Positions 1-5,829 of a stretch of DNA of 64,000 bases are shown in pieces. The translations under genes and the position numbers were made by a program. The stretch is taken from NCBI RefSeq assembly GCF_015351235.1, contig NZ_JADKSJ010000001.1, forward strand, positions 620,001 through 684,000, written 5' to 3'. Every line of letters begins with the position of its first letter. Position 1 is the stretch's first letter. Under the pieces are notes generated by a model, which saw nothing but the letters and a program-made list of their open reading frames with translations, had not been told where the DNA came from and made no database searches. The stretch comes from Plantibacter sp. VKM Ac-2880 (GTDB taxonomy: Bacteria > Actinomycetota > Actinomycetes > Actinomycetales > Microbacteriaceae).

Positions 1-100
1 GGCGAGAACGGACTCCTCCTGCTCCTGCTGTCAACACCCGCTCGAGGAAACTTCTGCGGACGTACGGTCGATGTTCAACGTTCGGGGAAGGGGGTCCAGG

Positions 101-397
101 ATGGACCGGATGGATGTGCGCGGTGCCCCTGCCGCGGTGCTGTTGTCGCCGACGGGCGAGGCCGGGTGGAGGGCGACCGATCCGTCGTATCCGCTGACGG
201 ATGCGCGGAGTCTGTTGGCCTACGTGGAAGCGGTGGCCGGCCGGTATCTCGTGACGTCACTGGTGCCGCCGATCGGCAGCGTCACGGAGGTCGGCTCGCT
301 GGACGACGCCCGAGCGACGATCGAGGCGGTGCTGATGCCGAGCTGGAACGGCGGCCCGGCGCGATCGACCGGAGCGAGGGGTGTCGGTCATGACTGA
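101..397 (+). CDS. Hypothetical small protein, first of an overlapping pair
   Basis: About 98 residues; I do not recognise the family. The chosen ATG has a purine-rich AGGGGG six bases upstream. An in-frame ATG 30 bases earlier exists, but a possible -10 hexamer TACGGT sits almost on top of it, so it is less likely. The predicted protein is soluble, with no signal peptide or membrane segment. Its stop overlaps the next gene by 8 bases, so the two are probably translationally coupled and may act together. Coding character (third-position GC) fits the neighbourhood. The product is unknown. Confidence 0.5.
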   Translation: MDRMDVRGAPAAVLLSPTGEAGWRATDPSYPLTDARSLLAYVEAVAGRYLVTSLVPPIGSVTEVGSLDDARATIEAVLMPSWNGGPARSTGARGVGHD

Positions 398-560
398 CGC
401 GAACATCCGGCCCTCCGGGACGGGCTTCGTCATCGACGACCAGTTCGACTTGTCGATCTTCGACGACGCGCCAGGCACCGGCCCGTACCCGTCCTTCCAG
501 GAGGCGCAACGGGCCGACGTGCTCAGGACGCATCTCGCGTCCGGCGGCGCAGCGGACTGA
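390..560 (+). CDS. Hypothetical 56-residue acidic protein
   Basis: Starts at an ATG inside the end of the preceding gene (8-base overlap) and ends just before a strong hairpin that separates it from the convergent TerD gene. The product is acidic (FVIDDQFDLSIFDDAPGTGP core), with no membrane segment. The overlap and hairpin suggest a real two-gene unit rather than a chance reading frame. I do not recognise the family. It could be a small partner of the upstream protein; that is inference. Confidence 0.5.
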   Translation: MTDANIRPSGTGFVIDDQFDLSIFDDAPGTGPYPSFQEAQRADVLRTHLASGGAAD

Positions 561-565
561 CAGCC

Positions 566-590
566 GACGTCGGCAACCAGCACCGACGTC
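566..590. terminator. Hairpin between convergent genes
   Basis: GACGTCGG (566-573) pairs perfectly with CCGACGTC (583-590) across a 9-base loop, between a plus-strand stop at 560 and a minus-strand stop at 610. No T-tract follows, as is usual for such hairpins in high-GC actinobacteria. It could serve both strands. Confidence 0.45.
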
Positions 591-609
591 CGAGGGCAGG
601 ACACGCTCC

Positions 610-1188
610 TCAGTCGAGCGGGACGCCGAAGTCGCCGGCGATCCCGGCGAGGCCGGTCGTATAGCCCTGCCCGACGGCGCGGAACTTCCACTCGCCGTTG
701 TGGCGGTAGATCTCGGCGAACAGCATCGCCGTCTCCTGCGAGGCGTCCTCGGTGAGGTCGTAGCGGACGATCTCCTGCTGGTCCTGGTCGAGCACGCGGC
801 AGAAGGCGTCGCGGACCTGACCGAAGTTCTGGCGACGGTTGTCGGCGTCGTGGATGGAGACCGCGATGACGATGCGCGAGACGTCGGCTTCGACGGTGCG
901 GAGGTCGATCGTGATCTGCTCGTCGTCTCCGTCGCCCTCACCGGTGCGGTTGTCGCCCTGGTGCACGACCGAGCCGTCCGGCGTCGACATCTGGTTGTAG
1001 AAGATGAAGTCCGCTGGGCTCCGGATCTTGCCGTTCTCCGCGACGAGGATCGCCGAGGCGTCGAGGTCGAACGCCACGCCGACGGTGGTGCGCGGATCCC
1101 AGCCGAGGCCGACCGTGGCGATCGTCAGACCAGGGCTGGTCTTCGTGAGTGAGAGGTTGCTGCCTTTGGAGAGGCTGAGGCCTGCCAT
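610..1188 (-). CDS. terD: TerD-family stress protein
   Basis: 192 residues, full length for the TerD/CABP1 family. The N-terminus [16 protein letters not shown] is the hallmark of the family, and the acidic stretch around [19 protein letters not shown] (residues about 78-97) is the conserved region that contributes Ca2+-binding residues in characterised TerD proteins. Known family members are cytoplasmic Ca2+-binding proteins linked to tellurite, phage and general stress tolerance. AAGGAA stands six bases before the ATG. It stands alone here, without terA/B/C/Z partners, so a general stress role is more likely than a dedicated tellurite operon. Confidence 0.9.
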   Translation of the reverse strand: MAGLSLSKGSNLSLTKTSPGLTIATVGLGWDPRTTVGVAFDLDASAILVAENGKIRSPADFIFYNQMSTPDGSVVHQGDNRTGEGDGDDEQITIDLRTVEADVSRIVIAVSIHDADNRRQNFGQVRDAFCRVLDQDQQEIVRYDLTEDASQETAMLFAEIYRHNGEWKFRAVGQGYTTGLAGIAGDFGVPLD

Positions 1189-1308
1189 GGGTTGTTCCTT
1201 CGGGAGTGCTCGTCTGGTGTTCGAACCTCCATCCTGCCGTGTTCCGGCTGAGAGTGGAGGGGGTTGCGACCGATTTCCCGACGACGAAGCCCCGTGAGCG
1301 GCGGCGGA

Positions 1309-2058
1309 CTACTCGTCCGCGGCCACGGGTGTCCCGCCGACGACCTCCTCGAGCGGCACCTCTTCGCGGGCGACCGCGGCGGCGACATCGCCGAGCCGCC
1401 GTTGCCGGGTCCGGGCGTACTGCCGGATCATGCCGAACGCGGTGTCCATGTCGACGCCCGCCGCCCGCGCCAGGTACCCCTTCGCCTGCTCGATCGCGAT
1501 GCGGCTGTCAAGGGCCCGCTGGAGTTGTGCGGTGGCGAGGGTCGCGTTCTCGATGGACCGCTGCTGCAGGAGGCTGATCGTCGCGACGTCGGCCAGCGCC
1601 TGGGCGGCCAGGGCGTCGGCACCGTTGAGTGCGCCCTCGGTCTCACGGAACAGGTTCAGCGACCCGACGATGGTGTCGCGGAGGCGCAAGGGGATCGCGT
1701 GGACACCGACGTACCCGCTCTCGTTCGCGGCCTCCGCGAACCTCGGCCAATAGATGTGGAGTTCCTCGGCCGTCTCCACCGTCACCAGGTGGCCCGAGGT
1801 GACCGCGGCGATGCAGGGTCCCTCACCGGCGTTCAACTGGAGGAGCCCGAAGAAGCTGCTGCGCTCGCTCGTGGAGGCGACGACCTTCAGGGTGCCGTCG
1901 CGGTCCGTGAGGTGGATCGCCCCGGCCGCGGCGTCGAAGAGTTCGACGGCGCGGTCGACGAGGAGCTGCAGGATCTCGACGACGTCATAGGTGTCGATGA
2001 GGCTGTCGGTGAGCGTCACGAACGTTTCGATGAGTCGTGCTTCGCGTGTGTGGTCCAT
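1309..2058 (-). CDS. GAF and ANTAR domain regulator
   Basis: About 249 residues. An N-terminal GAF sensor domain (roughly residues 10-160) is followed by a C-terminal ANTAR domain (about 175-235; SRIAIEQAKGYLARAAGVDM, then AFGMIRQYARTRQRRL). ANTAR domains bind paired hairpins in nascent RNA and prevent transcription termination, so this is probably a signal-responsive antitermination factor. Its ligand is unknown. The ATG is chosen because a plausible -10 (TACGGT on the minus strand) would put the transcript start just upstream; an in-frame TTG 18 bases earlier (2076) is an alternative. It is divergent from the desaturase gene. Confidence 0.85.
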   Translation of the reverse strand: MDHTREARLIETFVTLTDSLIDTYDVVEILQLLVDRAVELFDAAAGAIHLTDRDGTLKVVASTSERSSFFGLLQLNAGEGPCIAAVTSGHLVTVETAEELHIYWPRFAEAANESGYVGVHAIPLRLRDTIVGSLNLFRETEGALNGADALAAQALADVATISLLQQRSIENATLATAQLQRALDSRIAIEQAKGYLARAAGVDMDTAFGMIRQYARTRQRRLGDVAAAVAREEVPLEEVVGGTPVAADE

Positions 2059-2133
2059 GGCTGGGTTCGTCCTCAACTGTCGAGTAGCGGATCAACCGTA
2101 ACCGAGCTGGAACCCCTCGGAGACACCCTGGAC

Positions 2134-2182
2134 GCATCGGTTTCGCTCTGATTTGCATCGGTCGCCGGGGCCGTCCTACGCT
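2134..2182 (+). promoter_or_regulatory. Desaturase promoter with a direct repeat
   Basis: TTGCAT (2153-2158), an 18-base spacer and TACGCT (2177-2182) form a good sigma-A-type promoter, leaving a leader of roughly 45 bases before the desaturase ATG. GCATCGG occurs twice in the same orientation (2134-2140 and 2155-2161), 21 bases apart or two helical turns, the second overlapping the -35. This spacing suits a dimeric activator or repressor. Confidence 0.5.
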
Positions 2183-2235
2183 GAACGGGCGCTGCCCTAG
2201 ACCCCGGTCGCCGGACAATCCCTCCACATCCGTTC

Positions 2236-3453
2236 ATGCCCAGGGAGCATCATGCGCACGCACCGATCAGGCCCGTCCTCCACGCGCCGTCGGCGATCAT
2301 CGACCTCGACGACACCGCCCGTCCACCCGCCGGAGCGGGTCCGGTGACGGTCGAACGCAGCACCGGGTTCCGCAAGACCGGTCCGAGCAGCACGCCGCGG
2401 GCCGGCGGTACGTCGAGTTACTCCGCGATCCTCGCGCAGGTGAAGTCAGCCGGTCTCCTCCGGCGGCGGTACGCGTTCTACTGGACCCTCTTCGCCGTGC
2501 TCGTCCTCGCGACCGCCGGCTGCTGGGTGGCCTTCGCCCTGCTCGGGGCGTCCTGGTGGCAGCTGCTCGTGGCCGCGGCCCTCGGCGTGCTGTTCACGCA
2601 GTTCGCGTTCCTCTCGCACGAGGCCGCGCACCGGCAGGTGTTCGAGTCGCGCGCCTGGAACGACCGGGCCGGGCGCTTCCTCGGGACCTTCCTCGTGGGC
2701 CTCAGCTACTCGTGGTGGATGAACAAGCACACCCGTCATCACGGCAACCCGAACACGGTCGGCAAGGACCCCGACATCGAGCCCGACACGATCCGCTTCC
2801 TGCCGGAGGACGTCAGCGCGGTGCACAACCGGGCGGCGAAGCTCTTCTACCGCCACCAGGGCTGGCTGTTCTTCCCGCTCCTCACCCTCGAGGGCCTCAA
2901 CCTGCACTGGCTCGCGATCCGCTCGGTCGTGAGCGGGGTCGGCACGAGGGCCGGCGGGCGCGACCGGCTGCTCGAGGGGGTGCTGCTCGTCGCGCGGTTC
3001 GGTCTCCTCCTCGGCGTCGTGTTCACCTTCCTGCCGTTCGGTATGGCGTGCGCGTTCCTCGGGGTGCAGTTCGCGGTGTTCGGCGTCATGATGGGCGCGT
3101 CCTTCGCGCCGAACCACAAGGGCATGCCGACGATCGCCCACGACGCGAACGTCGACTTCTTCTCCCGCCAGGTGCGCACCTCGCGGAACGTCACCGGTGG
3201 CCTGTGGGTGTCATTCCTCATGGGTGGCCTGAACTACCAGGTGGAGCACCACCTGTTCCCGTCGATGCCGCGGCCCGCGCTGAAGGAGGCGCGGCGGCTC
3301 GTGCGTGACCACTGTGCCGCGCTCGACGTGCCGTACACGGAGACCACGCTGCTGCGGTCGTACGGCATCGTCATCCGCTACCTCAACCGGGTCGGCCTCG
3401 GGGCCCGCGATCCGTTCGCGTGTCCGCTCGTCGCCGAGCTCCGCATCCACTGA
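2236..3453 (+). CDS. Membrane fatty-acid (acyl-CoA/acyl-lipid) desaturase
   Basis: 405 residues with the three histidine boxes of di-iron membrane desaturases: HEAAHR (about 128-133), HTRHHGN (about 165-171) and QVEHH (about 336-340). Hydrophobic segments lie at about 80-125, 150-163 and 245-290. Such enzymes introduce a double bond into membrane acyl chains using O2 and an electron donor, adjusting membrane fluidity. The QxxHH third box places it with front-end/DesA3-like enzymes; the regiospecificity cannot be read. The first 37 residues are low in complexity, and a GTG at 2344 with GGAG upstream is a credible alternative start. A separate promoter precedes the gene. Confidence 0.88.
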   Translation: MPREHHAHAPIRPVLHAPSAIIDLDDTARPPAGAGPVTVERSTGFRKTGPSSTPRAGGTSSYSAILAQVKSAGLLRRRYAFYWTLFAVLVLATAGCWVAFALLGASWWQLLVAAALGVLFTQFAFLSHEAAHRQVFESRAWNDRAGRFLGTFLVGLSYSWWMNKHTRHHGNPNTVGKDPDIEPDTIRFLPEDVSAVHNRAAKLFYRHQGWLFFPLLTLEGLNLHWLAIRSVVSGVGTRAGGRDRLLEGVLLVARFGLLLGVVFTFLPFGMACAFLGVQFAVFGVMMGASFAPNHKGMPTIAHDANVDFFSRQVRTSRNVTGGLWVSFLMGGLNYQVEHHLFPSMPRPALKEARRLVRDHCAALDVPYTETTLLRSYGIVIRYLNRVGLGARDPFACPLVAELRIH

Positions 3454-3499
3454 GCCCCATCACCACGCTCCATCTCCGCACGAATCAGGAACCCACCCC

Positions 3500-3661
3500 A
3501 TGCAGATCATCATCGTCCTCCTCGTCCTCTGGGCGATCCTCTCCATCGTCGGGTTCGCGTTGAAGGGCCTGCTCTGGCTCGGCATCATCGGCATCGTCCT
3601 CCTCATCGGGACGATCGTCTTCGGTGCACTCCGCCGCGCTGCGAGCAAGCGCAAGCTGTAG
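3500..3661 (+). CDS. 53-residue membrane peptide, paralogue 1
   Basis: Two closely spaced hydrophobic helices (IIIVLLVLWAILSIVGF and LLWLGIIGIVLLIGTIVFG) joined by ALKG, with a basic tail RRAASKRKL. A close paralogue of the same size lies at 4526-4696, on the other side of the phosphatase gene. The family is common as an uncharacterised small membrane protein in actinobacteria. It begins 46 bases after the desaturase, so it may be co-transcribed with it. The role is unknown; a membrane stress role is only a guess. Confidence 0.7.
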   Translation: MQIIIVLLVLWAILSIVGFALKGLLWLGIIGIVLLIGTIVFGALRRAASKRKL

Positions 3662-3692
3662 CGACTGAGCCGCACGGCACAGGCGGGTCGGG

Positions 3693-3698
3693 TACGCT
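3693..3698 (+). promoter_or_regulatory. -10 element, leaderless type
   Basis: TACGCT lies 7 bases before the ATG of the phosphatase gene, which would place the transcript start at or next to the start codon. No clear -35 is seen. Confidence 0.45.
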
Positions 3699-3705
3699 CT
3701 GCCGG

Positions 3706-4425
3706 ATGCGGAACCTGGACTGGGACGGCCTGCGCAACCTGAGAGACCTCGGCGGCCTGCCGACGCCGCTCTCGTCCACCGGCGTGACCGTCAGCGGGCG
3801 GATCGCGCGAGGACCACGACGGGAGCTGCTCACCGAAGCCGGGTGGGCGGCGGCGACGCGATGGGGGCTGCGCTCCGTGGTCGATATCCGGAGTGCCGAC
3901 GAGGTCGGTGCACGAGACGCCGACCCGGACGCCCGGCCCCCGGCGGATCTCGTCATCACGCTGGCGCCGACCGAGGACCAGGCGGATCCCGAGTTCCGCG
4001 AGGTCTGCCTTCCGATCCTCGATTCGCCCGAGTACTGGCAGCACAACGTACGCATCCTGCCGGGCCTTGTCCGTGTCGCGCTGGAGACGGTCGCCTCGAG
4101 TGAACCCGGGGTCCTCGTGCACTGCGCGGCCGGCCGAGACCGCACCGGCCTGGTCAGCGCGCTCCTCCTCGCCAACGCCGGTGTGCCCGAGGACGCCATC
4201 GTCGACGACTACGCGGCGTCGGTGCGTGCCATGGCGGGAGCTGCGCCGCACGGAGGACCGACGCACGATCGCCAGGCCTCCTGGACGGCGGAGCAGGTCG
4301 ACGCCTTCCTCGACGAGGTCACCCCGCACGTGCGCGCGTTCGTCGCCGAGGTCGACGCCGTCTTCGACATCCTGGGTGTCGACGAGGCGGTCCGAATCCG
4401 CCTGCGTCGGCTCCTCGTCGAGTGA
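3706..4425 (+). CDS. Protein tyrosine phosphatase (Y_phosphatase3/PtpB-like)
   Basis: 239 residues. The active-site P-loop HCAAGRDRTG (catalytic Cys about 140, Arg about 146) fits CX5R tyrosine or dual-specificity phosphatases. The N-terminal NLRDLGGL and GRIARGPRR stretch and the VVDIRSADE segment (about 58-66) are typical of the PtpB/Y_phosphatase3 family, which hydrolyses phosphotyrosine and in some members phosphoinositides. It is cytoplasmic, with no signal peptide. No RBS is seen and a -10 hexamer stands 7 bases upstream, so the mRNA is probably leaderless. It sits between two paralogous small membrane peptides. The physiological substrate is unknown. Confidence 0.88.
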   Translation: MRNLDWDGLRNLRDLGGLPTPLSSTGVTVSGRIARGPRRELLTEAGWAAATRWGLRSVVDIRSADEVGARDADPDARPPADLVITLAPTEDQADPEFREVCLPILDSPEYWQHNVRILPGLVRVALETVASSEPGVLVHCAAGRDRTGLVSALLLANAGVPEDAIVDDYAASVRAMAGAAPHGGPTHDRQASWTAEQVDAFLDEVTPHVRAFVAEVDAVFDILGVDEAVRIRLRRLLVE

Positions 4426-4525
4426 CCGGTTCCGGCCGACGCAAATGCCGTCCTGCTAGGGTCCTGCCTGATCGTCACCCGATCCCGCCAGCCGCCATCA
4501 CCCCCAGAACAGGAAACCCACACCC

Positions 4526-4696
4526 GTGCAGAAGTTCGCCGTCGTCATCGTCGTCCTCCTCGCCCTCTGGGCGGTCCTCTCCATCGTCGGCTTCGTGCTG
4601 AAGGGGCTGTTCTGGCTCGGCGTCATCGGCCTCGTCCTCATCGTCGGCACCATCGCATTCGGAGCCGTCCAGCGCTCGCTGAACAACCGGCGGTAA
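4526..4696 (+). CDS. 56-residue membrane peptide, paralogue 2
   Basis: GTG start. It has two hydrophobic helices with the same pattern as paralogue 1 (LWAVLSIVGFVLKGLFWLGV against LWAILSIVGFALKGLLWLGI) and a short basic tail. Even the region before the start is similar (both contain aggaa then acccac), suggesting that the duplication carried its own upstream sequence. Too short for most gene callers. The function is unknown. Its relation to the intervening phosphatase may be only positional. Confidence 0.7.
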   Translation: MQKFAVVIVVLLALWAVLSIVGFVLKGLFWLGVIGLVLIVGTIAFGAVQRSLNNRR

Positions 4697-4773
4697 GCCA
4701 GGAGCGCCACAGCGCGCACGGCGATGCTGCCATGATGTCAACTCGTGGCGGGCGACGTGGAATGGGGTGGCTG

Positions 4774-5604
4774 ATGCGATTCGAATCGTCGGAAGCGCTC
4801 ATCGCCGCGCTCCTCGACCTCAGGGCGAAGGGTCGACCGGAACGCGCGTGCGCACTCGTCCGGGCATCTCTGGCTGCGCTCGGGCACCCGTTCACCGAAG
4901 AGCACTGGGAGACCTTCTTCGACCCGGAGGAGTCCTTCGCCAATGCGATGTATGACTGCGGCACCGCCCTGTGGGAGCTCGACTGGTCCGATCGGGACGA
5001 CATCCGTCCGCAGGCGGCCATCCTCGCGTTCGAGGCCTCTGCAGCCGCTGGGCTCGAGCTCGCCGGATTCGCCTTGGCGCAGGCGCTCGACTGGCTCGGC
5101 GATCCTCGCACCGAGGCGGTGCTCCGCGACTTCGTATCGCTCCACCCCGACTGGGAGGATCCCAGGCTCTTCGGGATCCTCGGCGGTCTCATCGCGGACC
5201 AATACGACGACGAGGAGCACATGGACGAGGCGCTCGCCTGTCTCGACCGTGTCGGTGACAGCGAGGACATCTGGGTGTGTTGGCGCGCCTTGGCGATCGC
5301 GAAGCTCGGCCACGTCGAGGATGCGATCGCACTGTTGCGCGACCAGGTGACAGCGGACGGCCCGGACGCGTTGGCCGTGCTCGGGGACATCCACCACTGG
5401 GCGGACGATGTGGGCCGGGCGCAGGACGCCTATCTCCGGGCGATTGCCGTCGGAGATGCCCGCTCGGCACGGATGCTCGGCAACTTGCTCCACACGCTCG
5501 GCGACGATGCTGCGGCGAGGCAGGCCTACGAGATCGCCGCAGCGCGCGGCGACGGGTACGCGACCGAGCTGCTGCGCGATCCGCTGTGGGAGCTCCCCGG
5601 CTGA
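4774..5604 (+). CDS. Tetratricopeptide/Sel1-like repeat protein
   Basis: About 277 residues, alpha-helical with alanine-rich repeating units of roughly 34-36 residues (for example ALAVLGDIHHWADDVGRAQDAYLRAIAVGDARSARMLGN region, about 205-245) typical of TPR or Sel1-like folds used for protein-protein contact. There is no signal peptide, so it is cytoplasmic. ATG 4774 is preferred because GGGGTGG stands just upstream; in-frame ATGs at 4732, 4735 and 4762 are alternatives. No enzymatic domain is visible. The partner is unknown. Confidence 0.7.
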   Translation: MRFESSEALIAALLDLRAKGRPERACALVRASLAALGHPFTEEHWETFFDPEESFANAMYDCGTALWELDWSDRDDIRPQAAILAFEASAAAGLELAGFALAQALDWLGDPRTEAVLRDFVSLHPDWEDPRLFGILGGLIADQYDDEEHMDEALACLDRVGDSEDIWVCWRALAIAKLGHVEDAIALLRDQVTADGPDALAVLGDIHHWADDVGRAQDAYLRAIAVGDARSARMLGNLLHTLGDDAAARQAYEIAAARGDGYATELLRDPLWELPG

Positions 5605-5710
5605 CGGTGGAGCGCCCGGGGCCGGGCAGCGGCGTCTCCCTCCCGAACGCACCCGTTGTCCAGAGAACGCAACAGCCCGTCCCGCTTTCGGGTCCGTGAT
5701 TACGCTGATG

Positions 5711-5736
5711 CCGACAGGACCCTTTCGCCCTGTCGG
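5711..5736. terminator. Hairpin 1 between convergent genes
   Basis: CCGACAGG (5711-5718) pairs perfectly with CCTGTCGG (5729-5736) over a 10-base loop, in the 225-base gap between the TPR gene and the convergent LAL regulator. No T-tract. Confidence 0.45.
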
Positions 5737-5740
5737 GGTT

Positions 5741-5771
5741 CCCGGCCGACGTTCCCTCGATTTCGGCCGGG
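5741..5771. terminator. Hairpin 2 between convergent genes
   Basis: CCCGGCCG (5741-5748) pairs with CGGCCGGG (5764-5771) over a 15-base loop, directly after hairpin 1. The tandem arrangement fits a bidirectional termination zone. Confidence 0.4.
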
Positions 5772-5800
5772 ACCCACCCCGCCGCGAGGACGGCCGTCCG

Positions 5801-5827
5801 GGCCAGCTGGGCCAGCTGGGCCAGCTG
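5801..5827. repeat. Three 9-bp tandem repeats
   Basis: GGCCAGCTG is repeated three times without gaps, ending 2 bases before the stop codon of the LAL regulator. A simple slippage-type repeat. Confidence 0.7.
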
Positions 5828-5829
5828 GG

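Noticed and set aside
610-1188. Tellurite-resistance operon
   Set aside because: Only one TerD gene is present, without terA, terB, terC or terZ neighbours.
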